Shown here piece by piece: positions 28,015 to 36,793 of a stretch of 64,000 bases of DNA. Under the pieces are notes generated by a model. That model was not told where the DNA came from. It saw only the letters and a program-made list of their open reading frames with translations, and made no database searches. The first letter of the stretch is position 1. Every line of letters starts with the position of its first letter. The position numbers were made by a program, and so were the translations under genes. Origin of the DNA: Clostridiales bacterium (GTDB lineage Bacteria > Bacillota > Clostridia > Peptostreptococcales > Anaerovoracaceae); the NCBI GenBank assembly GCA_012513435.1, contig JAAZCE010000017.1:1-64000 (forward strand), in the 5' to 3' direction.

Positions 28015-29064
28015 ATGGAGATGAAACTACGAGGTCTGTACGAAATGTACGGATACTATCCGTTTAAAATGAGCAAATTTGAGGAATATAATTTTTACAG
28101 CAGGAACAAGGGAATATTGGTTTCCGAGGGTGTTATAACCTTTACCGACACCACCGGCAAGCTGATGGCTCTCAAGCCTGACGTGACCCTTTCAATAGTC
28201 AAGAACTACCGAAACGGAACAGAGGGAGTGCAGAGGCTCTACTACAACGAGAACGTCTATAGAATATCGGACAAGACCCATAGCTATAAGGAAATAAATC
28301 AGATGGGCCTTGAGTGTATGGGGGACATAACAGAATACAACATCTACGAGGTAGTCAGACTTGCAGCAATGAGCCTGAGCATGTTGTCCGAAGGAAGCGT
28401 ACTGAACATATCCAATCTTGATGTGCTATCGGCTATTTTAAAGGGGATGGAGCCTGGCCAATGGCAGAAACAGCTTTTATCCTGTATCGGCGATAAAAAC
28501 CCTCACGGGGTAAAACGGATATGCGAGGAAAAAGGTGTGGACTCTGAACATACTGAATTGCTAATGTTTCTGACAAAGGCTTACGGGACCTGCCATGACA
28601 TAGTATCACAAATAAAGGGAAAGACCGATAACACGGAAATATTAAGGGCGTTGGAGCAGCTTGAAAATATAGTGGAGGCTGCAGATGATGTTCCGGGAGT
28701 CAAGCTTTACGTGGATATGTCTCTTATAAAGGATGCGGAATATTACAACGGAGTAGTTTTTCAAGGTTTTATAAAGGGAGTTCCTTCGGGAGTCTTAAGT
28801 GGAGGACAGTACGACTGCCTTATGAAAAAAATGGATAAGGATGCCAAGGCAATAGGCTTTGCAGTGTATTTGGACCTGCTTCAGAGACTCAGCACCGAGA
28901 GAAAGTACGATACCGATGTTCTGCTCATTTATGGCCACAATGACGACTATGGTCAAGTGCTTAAGAGAGCAGTGAAAATCGCAGAAAGCGGAAGGACGGT
29001 GTCGGCACAGACATGTGTCCCCGATAGAATGTCATATGAAGAGATAATCAAATTCGAGGACTAG
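28015..29064 (+). CDS. hisZ: ATP phosphoribosyltransferase regulatory subunit HisZ
   Basis: Histidyl-tRNA-synthetase-like protein that partners short-form HisG and gives histidine feedback control. 349 residues from ATG 28015 (MEMKLRGLYEMYGYYPFKM), preceded by AGAGGG at 7 nt; an upstream ATG at 27985 overlaps the hairpin and has no ribosome site. Class II core motifs are present (TDTTGKLMALKPDVTLSIVK, QRLYYNENVYR, QMGLECMG, SGGQYDCLM). The C-terminal anticodon-binding domain is absent or rudimentary, as expected for HisZ. Slightly shorter than most HisZ proteins. Confidence 0.93.
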   Translation: MEMKLRGLYEMYGYYPFKMSKFEEYNFYSRNKGILVSEGVITFTDTTGKLMALKPDVTLSIVKNYRNGTEGVQRLYYNENVYRISDKTHSYKEINQMGLECMGDITEYNIYEVVRLAAMSLSMLSEGSVLNISNLDVLSAILKGMEPGQWQKQLLSCIGDKNPHGVKRICEEKGVDSEHTELLMFLTKAYGTCHDIVSQIKGKTDNTEILRALEQLENIVEAADDVPGVKLYVDMSLIKDAEYYNGVVFQGFIKGVPSGVLSGGQYDCLMKKMDKDAKAIGFAVYLDLLQRLSTERKYDTDVLLIYGHNDDYGQVLKRAVKIAESGRTVSAQTCVPDRMSYEEIIKFED

Positions 29065-29076
29065 GAAAGGAAAGAT

Positions 29077-29709
29077 GTGAGGATGGAAGAATTGCTTCAG
29101 GTTGCCCTGCCGAAGGGCCGTTTAGGTAAAAAAGTATACGGAATGTTTGAATCAGCGGGCTTTAGCTGTTCGGGAGTAATGGATGATACACGCAAGCTAA
29201 TATTTGAAAATGAAGATACAGGGATATGCTTTTTTTGGGTAAAGCCTTCCGACGTAGCTATTTATGTGGAAAGAGGGGCGGCGGACATAGGAGTGGTAGG
29301 CAAGGACATCCTAATGGAATACAAGCCGGAAATTTTTGAGCTTCTGGATCTGAATGTAGGCAAGTGTAAAATGGTGGTTGCAGGAAAGAAGGACTTTCGC
29401 GACAAGACGGACCGCACCTTGAGAGTGGCTACAAAATTTACAAATGTTGCAAAGGATTATTATGGGAAGCAGTGCAGAGATATAGATATAATCAAGCTTA
29501 ACGGCTCCATAGAGCTGGCTCCTATACTGGACCTGTCCGATGTTATTGTAGACCTTGTGGAAACGGGAACCACGTTAAAGGAAAACGATTTAGAACCTTT
29601 GGAAACAGTTGCACCTGTAAGCGCAAGGCTGGTTGCAAACCGTTCAGCCTTTCAATTTAAGAATGAAAAAATAGAGAAGATTATCAGCGGGCTCAGGAGG
29701 CAGATATGA
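29077..29709 (+). CDS. hisG: ATP phosphoribosyltransferase, short form
   Basis: First committed enzyme of histidine synthesis, joining ATP and PRPP. 210 residues, the short form lacking the C-terminal regulatory domain, so it depends on HisZ encoded just upstream. Motifs: VALPKGRLGKKVY, GAADIGVVGKDIL, RVATKFTNVAKDYYG, and the PRPP loop DLVETGTTLKEN. GTG 29077 has AGGAAAGG 6 nt upstream; ATG 29083 is the alternative. The stop overlaps hisC by 4 nt. Confidence 0.95.
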   Translation: MRMEELLQVALPKGRLGKKVYGMFESAGFSCSGVMDDTRKLIFENEDTGICFFWVKPSDVAIYVERGAADIGVVGKDILMEYKPEIFELLDLNVGKCKMVVAGKKDFRDKTDRTLRVATKFTNVAKDYYGKQCRDIDIIKLNGSIELAPILDLSDVIVDLVETGTTLKENDLEPLETVAPVSARLVANRSAFQFKNEKIEKIISGLRRQI

Positions 29710-30788
29710 GTAGATTTATGAGCAGACGTCATCTCGGGCTGGAGGCTTATGTGCCGGGGGAGCAGCCTCGCAACAGGGCATATGTTAAATTGAATACCAA
29801 TGAATCGCCTTTCCCGCCCTCAGAGGGTGTAACAAAGGCGGTGCAGCAGGAAGCGGAGAAGCTCAGACTGTATTCAGACCCTGAGTGCCGTGACCTTGTG
29901 GATGCTGTGGCAGAATTTTACGGCATCGATGCAGGACAGGTGCTGATGACAAACGGCTCCGATGAAGCACTGGAATACGTGTTTCAGGCCTTTGGAGACA
30001 AGTTTAACACCTTTGCATTCCCCGATATTACATACGGGTTCTATCCTGTTTTCGCTCAGCTTTACTCAATCCCCTTTGAAGAGATACCTCTACAGAGGGA
30101 TTTTACCATTGCAACAGAGGATTACAGAGACATAGGCAAGAATATAGTCATAGCCAATCCCAATGCTCACACGGGAATAGCATTGTCACTAAATCAAATA
30201 GAGACGATAATATCCACCAACAGGGAGCATGTGGTGGTAATAGACGAAGCATATGTGGATTTTGGCGGGGAGAGTGCCGTGCCTCTCATAAAGAAATACG
30301 ACAACCTGCTTGTGATTAGAACTTTTTCCAAATCCTATTCTCTGGCGGGAGCCAGACTGGGAATATGTATGGGAAACAAAAGCATTATCCGAGACCTTAA
30401 CACCATTAAGTATTCAAAGAATCCCTACAATGTGAACAGAATGACTATGGCAGCAGGTCTTGGAGCAATCGAAGAGGTGGACTACTACGAAGAAAAATGC
30501 AAAATAATAGCCAAGAACAGAGACGGGCTCAAGGTAAGGCTGAGAGCCAAGGGCTTCTATGTGCTTGATTCCAGTGCCAATTTTCTTTTGATAGCCCACG
30601 AAAGCATATCCGGGCAAAGGATGTTTGAGGCACTAAAGGAAAAGGGATTTCTTGTCCGTCATTTGGACATAGCCAGACTCGATAATTACAACAGGGTGAC
30701 TATAGGCACGGAATCTCAGATGAACAGGCTTGTGGAAGCCATAGAAGAAGTGATTGAGGAAGAAAGTAAGCAAGGAGGTGTATTATGA
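29706..30788 (+). CDS. hisC: Histidinol-phosphate aminotransferase
   Basis: PLP enzyme that converts imidazole-acetol phosphate to histidinol phosphate. 360 residues, fold-type I, with KLNTNESPFPPS, TNGSDEALEYVF, VVIDEAYVDFGGES and the PLP-lysine motif RTFSKSYSLAGARLG. AGGAGG precedes the start. Overlaps hisG and hisB by 4 nt each. hisD, normally between hisG and hisC in related operons, is not present. Confidence 0.95.
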   Translation: MSRFMSRRHLGLEAYVPGEQPRNRAYVKLNTNESPFPPSEGVTKAVQQEAEKLRLYSDPECRDLVDAVAEFYGIDAGQVLMTNGSDEALEYVFQAFGDKFNTFAFPDITYGFYPVFAQLYSIPFEEIPLQRDFTIATEDYRDIGKNIVIANPNAHTGIALSLNQIETIISTNREHVVVIDEAYVDFGGESAVPLIKKYDNLLVIRTFSKSYSLAGARLGICMGNKSIIRDLNTIKYSKNPYNVNRMTMAAGLGAIEEVDYYEEKCKIIAKNRDGLKVRLRAKGFYVLDSSANFLLIAHESISGQRMFEALKEKGFLVRHLDIARLDNYNRVTIGTESQMNRLVEAIEEVIEEESKQGGVL

Positions 30789-31372
30789 GAAAAGGTGAAG
30801 TGAAACGAAAGACTAATGAAACCGACGTACATTTGTCTCTAGAGCTGGATGGAAAGGGAGCATCGGACATTGATACGGGCTGTGGCTTTCTGGATCACAT
30901 GCTTACTCTTTTTGCATCTCACGGATCCTTTGACCTTAAGATAAGGTGCAGGGGCGACAGACACGTGGATGACCACCACTCGGTGGAGGACATAGGCATA
31001 TGTCTGGGGCAGGCGTTCTACAAGGCACTAGGAGATAAGCAGGGAATCGCAAGATACGCAGAGAGGATACTTCCTATGGACGAAGCCCTCATACTTACTG
31101 CAGTGGACATATCCGGCAGAGGATATCTGGCATACGATCTTCAGATACCTACGGAAAAAATAGGCAGCTTTGACAGTCAGCTCATAGAAGAATTCTGGCT
31201 GGCCTTTGCCAGAGAGTCGGGGATAACCTTGCATATCCGAAGGCTTGCCGGTGCCAATTCACATCACATAGCCGAAGGCGCATTTAAATCTGCCGCCAGA
31301 AGCCTGGCAATGGCAGTGGATTACGACGAAAAGAGAAAAGGTCAGATACCTTCTACAAAAGGAGTTTTATAG
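30785..31372 (+). CDS. hisB: Imidazoleglycerol-phosphate dehydratase
   Basis: Dehydrates imidazole glycerol phosphate to imidazole-acetol phosphate. 195 residues, monofunctional (no phosphatase domain). The Mn-binding His clusters are visible: DTGCGFLDHMLTLFASH, DDHHSVEDIGICLG, GANSHHIAEGAFKS. AAGGAGGTG ribosome site inside hisC. The phosphatase step is supplied by the PHP enzyme at the end of the operon. Confidence 0.97.
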   Translation: MRKGEVKRKTNETDVHLSLELDGKGASDIDTGCGFLDHMLTLFASHGSFDLKIRCRGDRHVDDHHSVEDIGICLGQAFYKALGDKQGIARYAERILPMDEALILTAVDISGRGYLAYDLQIPTEKIGSFDSQLIEEFWLAFARESGITLHIRRLAGANSHHIAEGAFKSAARSLAMAVDYDEKRKGQIPSTKGVL

Positions 31373-31990
31373 ATGATAGCAATAGTTGATTACGGAGTGG
31401 GCAACCTCTTTTCCCTTAAAAGCTCTCTGTCCTTTATAGGCCAGGATGCTGAGATAAGCGGTGATGCGGCGACCATCAAAAAAGCAGACAAGCTGATTTT
31501 GCCGGGAGTAGGCGCTTTTGCTGATGCAAGAGCTAAGCTGAAGGAGAGCGGTCTTGAGGATACTCTTTACAGCAAGATCCGCAGGGGGACACCTGTTATG
31601 GGAATATGCCTGGGAATGCAGCTACTCTTTGAAAAGAGCATGGAGTACGGCGAGCATGAAGGACTGGGCCTTATCAAAGGAGCCGTAAGGCCCCTTGAAG
31701 GAAAGATATCAAGAGAACTGAAGATACCCCACATAGGATGGAACGTACTGCATTTTGCGGGAGAAAAACACCCTGTTTTTAAGTACGTGAAGGATGGGGA
31801 TTTCGTATACTTCGTTCATTCATATTACGGAGCTGACTGTGAGGAGTCCCTGATAGGAACCACCGAGTACGGGGTTGAGATTACGGCAGCTGTGGCTGAG
31901 AAAAATGTCTGCGGATGTCAGTTTCACCCGGAGAAAAGCGGAGCTGTAGGTCTTGATATTTTACGTGGCTTTTGCCAATGGGAGGGTTAG
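31373..31990 (+). CDS. hisH: Imidazole glycerol phosphate synthase, glutaminase subunit
   Basis: Class I amidotransferase that feeds ammonia to HisF. 205 residues with oxyanion/nucleophile motif PVMGICLGMQLLFE (catalytic Cys) and the His-Glu pair in CGCQFHPEKSG. Starts immediately after the hisB stop. Confidence 0.96.
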   Translation: MIAIVDYGVGNLFSLKSSLSFIGQDAEISGDAATIKKADKLILPGVGAFADARAKLKESGLEDTLYSKIRRGTPVMGICLGMQLLFEKSMEYGEHEGLGLIKGAVRPLEGKISRELKIPHIGWNVLHFAGEKHPVFKYVKDGDFVYFVHSYYGADCEESLIGTTEYGVEITAAVAEKNVCGCQFHPEKSGAVGLDILRGFCQWEG

Positions 31991-31994
31991 CTTT

Positions 31995-32708
31995 ATGAAT
32001 ATATTCCCTGCAATAGATTTATATCAGGGCTGTGTAGTCAGGCTTTTTCAGGGCGACTACAAGCAAATGACGGTTTACAGTCGGGAGCCTGTCAAAACGG
32101 CTCTGGAGTTTAAGGCCCTGGGAGCCTCCTATCTGCATCTTGTGGATTTGGAGGGAGCCAAAGGCGGAGAAACTCCTAATATAGATAAAGTGGCAGACAT
32201 AGTTTGCAGGACGTCCATGTTCATCGAAATCGGCGGCGGCATCAGGACTATGGAAACTGTAAAAAAGTATTTTAATATAGGTGTGGACCGGGTCATACTG
32301 GGTACAGCTGCCGTTACGAATGAGGATTTTTTGAAGGAAGCAGTGGAGGCCTATGGTGAAAAAATAGCTGTGGGTGTGGACTGCAGAGACGATATGGTGG
32401 CGATTAAGGGCTGGACCGAGGATTCCGGACTGACCTGCGACCAAATGTGCCAAAGGATGGAGGCTATAGGTGTCAGAACCTTAATATGTACTGATATCTC
32501 AAGAGACGGGGCCATGAGGGGAGCTAACAGAGCTTTGTATAAGGAGCTCTCCTTGAAGTATGATATGAATATAGTTGCATCAGGTGGAGTTTCTTCTATT
32601 GAAGATGTCAAAGAGCTGGCAGCTCTTTCCCTCTACGGGGTAATAATCGGCAAGGCATATTATACAGGAGCAATAGATATAAGAGAGGCAATAGAGGTGG
32701 CAAAATGA
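31995..32708 (+). CDS. hisA: ProFAR isomerase HisA
   Basis: (Beta/alpha)8 barrel isomerase of histidine synthesis. 237 residues beginning MNIFPAIDLYQGCVVRL, with GGGIRTMETV, GVDRVILGTAA and a late SGGVSSIEDVKEL. ATG 31995 follows GGAGGG at 8 nt; a longer frame from 31953 would run into hisH. Overlaps hisF by 4 nt. Confidence 0.95.
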   Translation: MNIFPAIDLYQGCVVRLFQGDYKQMTVYSREPVKTALEFKALGASYLHLVDLEGAKGGETPNIDKVADIVCRTSMFIEIGGGIRTMETVKKYFNIGVDRVILGTAAVTNEDFLKEAVEAYGEKIAVGVDCRDDMVAIKGWTEDSGLTCDQMCQRMEAIGVRTLICTDISRDGAMRGANRALYKELSLKYDMNIVASGGVSSIEDVKELAALSLYGVIIGKAYYTGAIDIREAIEVAK

Positions 32709-33463
32709 TTACTAAGAGAATAATACCATGTCTAGATGTTAAAAACGGTCGTGTGGTCAAGGGAGTGAATTTCAAAGAGCTGACAGACGTATCCTCCCCT
32801 GTGGAGTTAGGCAAGTACTACAGCGATAAAGGCGCAGATGAGCTGGTGTTTTATGACATTACAGCCTCGTCAGAGGACAGAGCTCTGTTCACAGATATAC
32901 TGAAGCAGGTGGCTGCTGCCATTTTTATCCCCCTGACAGTGGGAGGCGGTATCAATACCCTTGAAGACTTTGACAGAGTGCTGAAATGTGGCGCAGACAA
33001 GGTAAGCGTCAATACGGGAGCAATAAAGAACCCAGCTATAATCCGTCAGGCAGCAGAAAGATATGGCAATCAGTGCGTAGTTCTGTCTGTTGACGTGAAA
33101 AGGGTGAACGGAGTTTTCAGGGTTTTTGCAAGAGGCGGCAGAGAGAATACGGGAATGGAAGCCATTTCCTGGATAAAGGACTGCGTCAGTCAGGGAGCAG
33201 GAGAGGTAGTAGTGAATTCCATAGATACGGACGGCGTGAAGCAAGGTTTTGACATTGAAATGCTTAAGGCTGTTTGCGGTGCGGTGAATGTTCCGGTCAT
33301 AGCATCGGGAGGCGCAGGAGGCGCACAAGATTTTGTGGAGCTTTTTAAGGAGATTCCTGATGTGGATGCAGGACTGGCAGCATCTATTTTTCACTTCGGA
33401 GAAGTGGAGATAGCAGACCTTAAGGAAAGCTTAAGAAAAAATAATATTGAGGTAAGGATATAG
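32705..33463 (+). CDS. hisF: Imidazole glycerol phosphate synthase, cyclase subunit
   Basis: Uses HisH-derived ammonia to close the imidazole ring and release AICAR. 252 residues. Motifs: [79 protein letters not shown]. Catalytic Asp residues in CLDV and NSIDTDG are conserved. Confidence 0.97.
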   Translation: MITKRIIPCLDVKNGRVVKGVNFKELTDVSSPVELGKYYSDKGADELVFYDITASSEDRALFTDILKQVAAAIFIPLTVGGGINTLEDFDRVLKCGADKVSVNTGAIKNPAIIRQAAERYGNQCVVLSVDVKRVNGVFRVFARGGRENTGMEAISWIKDCVSQGAGEVVVNSIDTDGVKQGFDIEMLKAVCGAVNVPVIASGGAGGAQDFVELFKEIPDVDAGLAASIFHFGEVEIADLKESLRKNNIEVRI

Positions 33464-33465
33464 AT

Positions 33466-34131
33466 ATGGATAAGAGCATAAACGTAGACATAGAAAAATT
33501 GAAATTTGATAACAAAGGGCTGATGCCCGCAATAGTGATTGACGCTGTGAGTAAGAAGGTGCTTACCCTGGCATACATGAATAAGGAGAGCCTTACCATA
33601 TCAATGGAAAGGGGGCTGGCCTGCTTTTGGAGCAGGTCCAGACAGGAGCTATGGCTCAAGGGAGAGACAAGCGGCAATTATCAGCATATAATCTCCATAA
33701 CAGCCGATTGTGACAGGGATGCTCTCGTGGTAATGGTGGAGAAAGACGGACCGGCATGTCACCTGGGTAATGATTCATGCTTTGAATCCCCACTATGGTA
33801 TAGCCCTGAGCTTAGAGAGTTCTCTTACGGTGGTTTAATGAAGCTGATTGAAGGAAGAAGAACCGAGAAGAAGGAAGGTTCGTATACTTCCTATCTCTTT
33901 GAAAAAGGTATAGACAAAATTCTTAAAAAGGTGGGAGAGGAATCCACTGAGGTAATTATTGCAGGGAAGGCCGGCGACAAGAAGGAAACCATATACGAAA
34001 TATCTGACTTGGCATATCACATCATGGTTCTCATGGTGGAAATGGGAATTTCCCTTGAGGATATCCAGAAGGAGCTGGCATCACGCCATGTTATAGACCG
34101 CAAAGTAAAACAGGAGAAAATGACAAAATGA
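33466..34131 (+). CDS. hisI: Bifunctional PRA-cyclohydrolase / PR-ATP pyrophosphatase HisIE
   Basis: 221-residue fusion. HisI half (about 1-110): [39 protein letters not shown], and Cys for Zn. HisE half (about 120-205): [51 protein letters not shown]. It performs steps 2 and 3 of the pathway. Two bases after hisF; overlaps the next gene by 4 nt. Confidence 0.95.
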   Translation: MDKSINVDIEKLKFDNKGLMPAIVIDAVSKKVLTLAYMNKESLTISMERGLACFWSRSRQELWLKGETSGNYQHIISITADCDRDALVVMVEKDGPACHLGNDSCFESPLWYSPELREFSYGGLMKLIEGRRTEKKEGSYTSYLFEKGIDKILKKVGEESTEVIIAGKAGDKKETIYEISDLAYHIMVLMVEMGISLEDIQKELASRHVIDRKVKQEKMTK

Positions 34132-34934
34132 TTTTATCCGACTATCACGTACACACCAATTATACAGATGGTAGCAACAGTCCTGAAGAAATGGTCTTGA
34201 GGGCTGTTGATCTTGGCATGAAATCCCTAGGATTCTCGGAGCACGCTTACGTTTCATTTGACCCGGACTGCCGCCTCGACCTGGACCAAATCGGGCTTTA
34301 CAAAAGGGAGATAAAACGCCTGAAAGAAAAGTACGCAGGGCAGATAGAAATCCTGTGCGGCATTGAGATGGACTACGATTCACAGGACGACCCATATGAC
34401 TATGACTACGTCATAGGTTCCGTTCACTATTTGGATGTAGGTGGAGAAAGATACAGCGTAGACGTTTCCCCGGAGGAAACCCGCATATGTGTCAACAGAC
34501 TCTTCGGCGGGGATTATGACAGCTACGCCGAGGCCTATTACGAAAAGGTGGCTGCATTGTGTGAGAAGTGGCCTGTTAATATAATCGGACACTTTGATTT
34601 GATAAGAAAGTATGAGATTTCAGGAGCATGTCCCGATGCTTCAAGCATAAGGTACAGGCTTGCCTGGCAGGATGCGGTGAAAGCTATCTGTAGCAAGGGC
34701 TCCTTTGAAATAAACACAGGAGCCGTGGCAAGAGGATATAGGAAGATGCCATACCCGGAACCAGCAATCTTGGAAAGGTTGAAGGCTTTAGGTGGAAGTG
34801 TAGTTATATCAGGAGATTGTCACTCCAAGGAGGCCCTCACGGCAGGCTTTGACGTTGCCCAAATACTGGCAAAGGAGGCCGGTTTTGGGCAGCTGGGGTT
34901 TACGGATATGGCTGGAAATTTTCACGGGCAGTAA
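34128..34934 (+). CDS. hisK: Histidinol-phosphatase, PHP type (HisK)
   Basis: PHP-domain metallophosphatase that makes histidinol, replacing the HAD phosphatase fused to HisB in enterobacteria. 268 residues with the four PHP motifs: [26 protein letters not shown] / GSVHYLD, and [10 protein letters not shown], ending GDCHS. Last gene of the his operon, coupled to hisIE by ATGA. It ends 5 nt from the convergent thioesterase gene. Confidence 0.93.
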   Translation: MILSDYHVHTNYTDGSNSPEEMVLRAVDLGMKSLGFSEHAYVSFDPDCRLDLDQIGLYKREIKRLKEKYAGQIEILCGIEMDYDSQDDPYDYDYVIGSVHYLDVGGERYSVDVSPEETRICVNRLFGGDYDSYAEAYYEKVAALCEKWPVNIIGHFDLIRKYEISGACPDASSIRYRLAWQDAVKAICSKGSFEINTGAVARGYRKMPYPEPAILERLKALGGSVVISGDCHSKEALTAGFDVAQILAKEAGFGQLGFTDMAGNFHGQ

Positions 34935-34939
34935 ATTAT

Positions 34940-35362
34940 CTAAACTACATTTTGCGCTCTTTCGCGGAGAATGATTTCTTCTTGGTCTTCCGTATCGTCC
35001 AAGGTTATCCCGTGAGGACGTTTTTTCTTTGTATCCGGTTCTACGCAAACGAAGGTTATGAAGCCCTCTACATTCTGGCCGGCTTCTATTTCGCAGAGTG
35101 CCTTGACGTGAACCATCAGGCTTGTTGTTCCGGTCTTGACAATACGCCCGTATATAGTCAGTATATCCCCTTTTTGTACGGGTTTTTTGAAGGTGAAGCC
35201 GTGTACGTTTACACACAGAACATCCTGAGGTCTTCCGTGAACCGCAGCAGCCGTAATAAATCCAGCTTCCACAAGCCATTCGGCAGTTCTTCCGGCAAAC
35301 AGTGTGCCGTGGTGGTTCAAATCTTCGGATTTAACTAAATGAGATATTTTAAATTCTTTCAT
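34940..35362 (-). CDS. Hotdog-fold acyl-CoA thioesterase
   Basis: 140 residues, hotdog fold. The active-site block DLNHHGTLFAGRTAEWLVEAGF is typical of YciA/BACH-type acyl-CoA hydrolases (known family motif NxxGxxFGG-like). A beta-sheet region with DILTIYGRIVKTGTTSLMV follows, and a charged C-terminal tail. Physiological substrate unknown. Start ATG 35362 has AGAGAGGA on the minus strand. It is divergent from the lysine operon and convergent with hisK. Confidence 0.85.
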   Translation of the reverse strand: MKEFKISHLVKSEDLNHHGTLFAGRTAEWLVEAGFITAAAVHGRPQDVLCVNVHGFTFKKPVQKGDILTIYGRIVKTGTTSLMVHVKALCEIEAGQNVEGFITFVCVEPDTKKKRPHGITLDDTEDQEEIILRERAQNVV

Positions 35363-35386
35363 GCTGTCATTCCTCTCTTCTGATAT

Positions 35387-35412
35387 ATTATATGCGAAGT
35401 ATTATCTGTCAA
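35387..35412 (-). promoter_or_regulatory. Promoter for the thioesterase gene
   Basis: On the minus strand TTGACA (35412-35407) is followed by overlapping -10 candidates: TATAAT at a 14-nt spacing or TAATAT at a 16-nt spacing. The perfect -35 and AT-rich -10 support a promoter here; the exact -10 is uncertain. Confidence 0.45.
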
Positions 35413-35524
35413 AGTGAGTGTATGACATTTATCGATTAAAATCAACTGATTGGATTTAAGTATACATTATATTATCCTCACAGGTCATGCTGCATCTGAG
35501 GCCTCACAAATATTTTATCAATTA

Positions 35525-35575
35525 GTTGTTGACAAACAACAAATAACGTGATAAGCTTTGTTACAATACAACAAA
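35525..35575 (+). promoter_or_regulatory. Lysine-operon promoter with two related dyads
   Basis: TTGACA at 35529-35534 and an extended -10 TGTTACAAT ending at 35567 mark a promoter region, though these two elements are too far apart to act together; TAAGCT at 35552-35557 gives a 17-nt spacer. Two inverted repeats overlap it: GTTGTT-4-AACAAC (35525-35540) and TTTGTT-7-AACAAA (35557-35575). They share the half-site TTGTT/AACAA and look like paired operators. The regulator is unknown. Confidence 0.5.
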
Positions 35576-35596
35576 AACGAAAGGAAAATAAAGAAA

Positions 35597-35647
35597 ATGT
35601 ACAACTTGCAATTTACAGCTTTCAATAAAAAATGTGGTAAACCTTGA
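35597..35647 (+). CDS. Possible 16-residue leader peptide
   Basis: ATG 35597 opens a 16-codon frame (MYNLQFTAFNKKCGKP) ending at TGA 35645-35647, with GAAAGGA upstream as a ribosome site. It contains three lysine codons, two adjacent, and lies between the promoter and a terminator ahead of the lysine/DAP operon. That position suggests a leader peptide, but the lysine content is modest and coding is unproven. Confidence 0.35.
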   Translation: MYNLQFTAFNKKCGKP

Positions 35648-35665
35648 TGTCTGCCTGTGATTTAT

Positions 35666-35759
35666 TCATGGGGAGATAATATTTGTTTGCCCCATGAGAC
35701 GAAAGTTTGACAGTTGTTGTGTATATAATCGTCTTAGGGAATACTAAGGCGATTTTTTT
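35666..35759 (+). terminator. Attenuator of the lysine/DAP operon: competing hairpins and intrinsic terminator
   Basis: Terminator: AATCGTCTTAG (35727-35737), loop GGAATA, CTAAGGCGATT (35744-35754) with one T-G pair, then a run of T to 35759. Anti-terminator: TGAGACGA (35695-35702) can pair with TCGTCTTA (35729-35736), the 5' arm of the terminator. A further hairpin, TCATGGGG (35666-35673) with CCCCATGA (35690-35697), would sequester part of the anti-terminator strand. This is a 1:2, 2:3, 3:4 layout. It lies 29 nt before the ddh start. I see no T-box motif and no lysine-riboswitch core. Confidence 0.75.
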
Positions 35760-35788
35760 ATTATCTATAGGAAAGGAAGGTGATCGTT

Positions 35789-36772
35789 ATGAAAAGAGTA
35801 GGAATAATGGGCTACGGCAATTTAGGAAGGGGAGTCGAATGTGCTCTGAAACATTCAAGGGATATGAAGTTAAAAGCAGTTTTCACCAGACGCAACCCCG
35901 ATTCTATCGACGTGAAGACAGAGGGTGTATCGGTGGTATCCGCGGCAGATGCAGATAAATGGCAGGGTGAAATAGATGTGATGATACTGTGTGGAGGAAG
36001 CGCAACGGATCTTAGAGGGCAGTCGGTGGAATATGGTGGAATGTTCAACATTGTTGACAGCTTTGATTCCCACGGGGATATAGTAAGACACTTCAAGGAC
36101 GTTGACAGGGCCGCAGTCAATGGAGGAAAGCTGGCAGTCATATCGGCTGGATGGGACCCGGGACTTTTTTCTCTGGCAAGGGTCTACGGCCAGGCCGTAC
36201 TGCCGGAGGGTCAGAGTCAAACCTTCTGGGGCAAAGGTTTGTCTCAGGGACACTCAGATGCCATAAGGCGTATAGACGGAGTAGTAGATGCCAGGCAGTA
36301 TACTATCCCTCTGGAGGAAGCAGTTAAAAAGGCAAGAGAAGGTAAAGCCTCACATCTTACAGCAGGAGAAAAGCACAGGCGGCAGTGCTTCGTAGTAGCC
36401 CGAGAAGGGGCTGACAGGGACAGGATAAGAGCTGAAATAATCAGTATGCCAAACTACTTTGTCGATTATGAAACCATTGTGGAATTTATTACTGAGGCAG
36501 AATTGGTAAGGGATCACAGCTCCATGGCTCACGGAGGATTTGTAATAAGGACAGGAAGAAGCGGATGGGAGCTTCAGGAGAAAAACGTTATCGAATACAA
36601 GCTAGACCTTGAATCTAATCCGGAATTCACAGGCTCGGTTCTTACGGCAGTGGCCAGAGCGGTGTGCGTAATGGCAGGGGAGGGCCAGAGAGGATGCAGA
36701 TCTATGCTGGATATACCTCCTTCGTACCTTCTGCCACAGACGAGAGAAGAGTTATTGTCAAGTATTATGTAA
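35789..36772 (+). CDS. ddh: meso-Diaminopimelate dehydrogenase
   Basis: NADPH enzyme that aminates tetrahydrodipicolinate directly to meso-DAP, bypassing the succinylase/acetylase branch. 327 residues; Rossmann motif GIMGYGNLGRGVECAL, then VFTRRNPDSI, DSFDSHGDI, ISAGWDPGLFS and WGKGLSQGHSDAIRRI, all typical of Ddh. Start ATG 35789 has AAGGTGATC, strongly complementary to the 16S rRNA end; the GTG at 35780 is less likely. First gene of ddh-lysA-dapA-dapB. It means this operon needs no dapD/E/F. Confidence 0.95.
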   Translation: MKRVGIMGYGNLGRGVECALKHSRDMKLKAVFTRRNPDSIDVKTEGVSVVSAADADKWQGEIDVMILCGGSATDLRGQSVEYGGMFNIVDSFDSHGDIVRHFKDVDRAAVNGGKLAVISAGWDPGLFSLARVYGQAVLPEGQSQTFWGKGLSQGHSDAIRRIDGVVDARQYTIPLEEAVKKAREGKASHLTAGEKHRRQCFVVAREGADRDRIRAEIISMPNYFVDYETIVEFITEAELVRDHSSMAHGGFVIRTGRSGWELQEKNVIEYKLDLESNPEFTGSVLTAVARAVCVMAGEGQRGCRSMLDIPPSYLLPQTREELLSSIM

Positions 36773-36793
36773 AGGTTAAGATAGGACAGAAGA

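Noticed and set aside
35707..35729. TTGACA and TATAAT close to the ddh attenuator as a promoter
   Set aside because: The spacer is only 11 nt, too short for a sigma-A promoter, and TATAAT is part of the terminator region.
35363..35788. T-box or lysine riboswitch in the ddh leader
   Set aside because: No AGGGTGG-type T-box sequence and no recognisable L-box core; the leader has a terminator and competing hairpins only.
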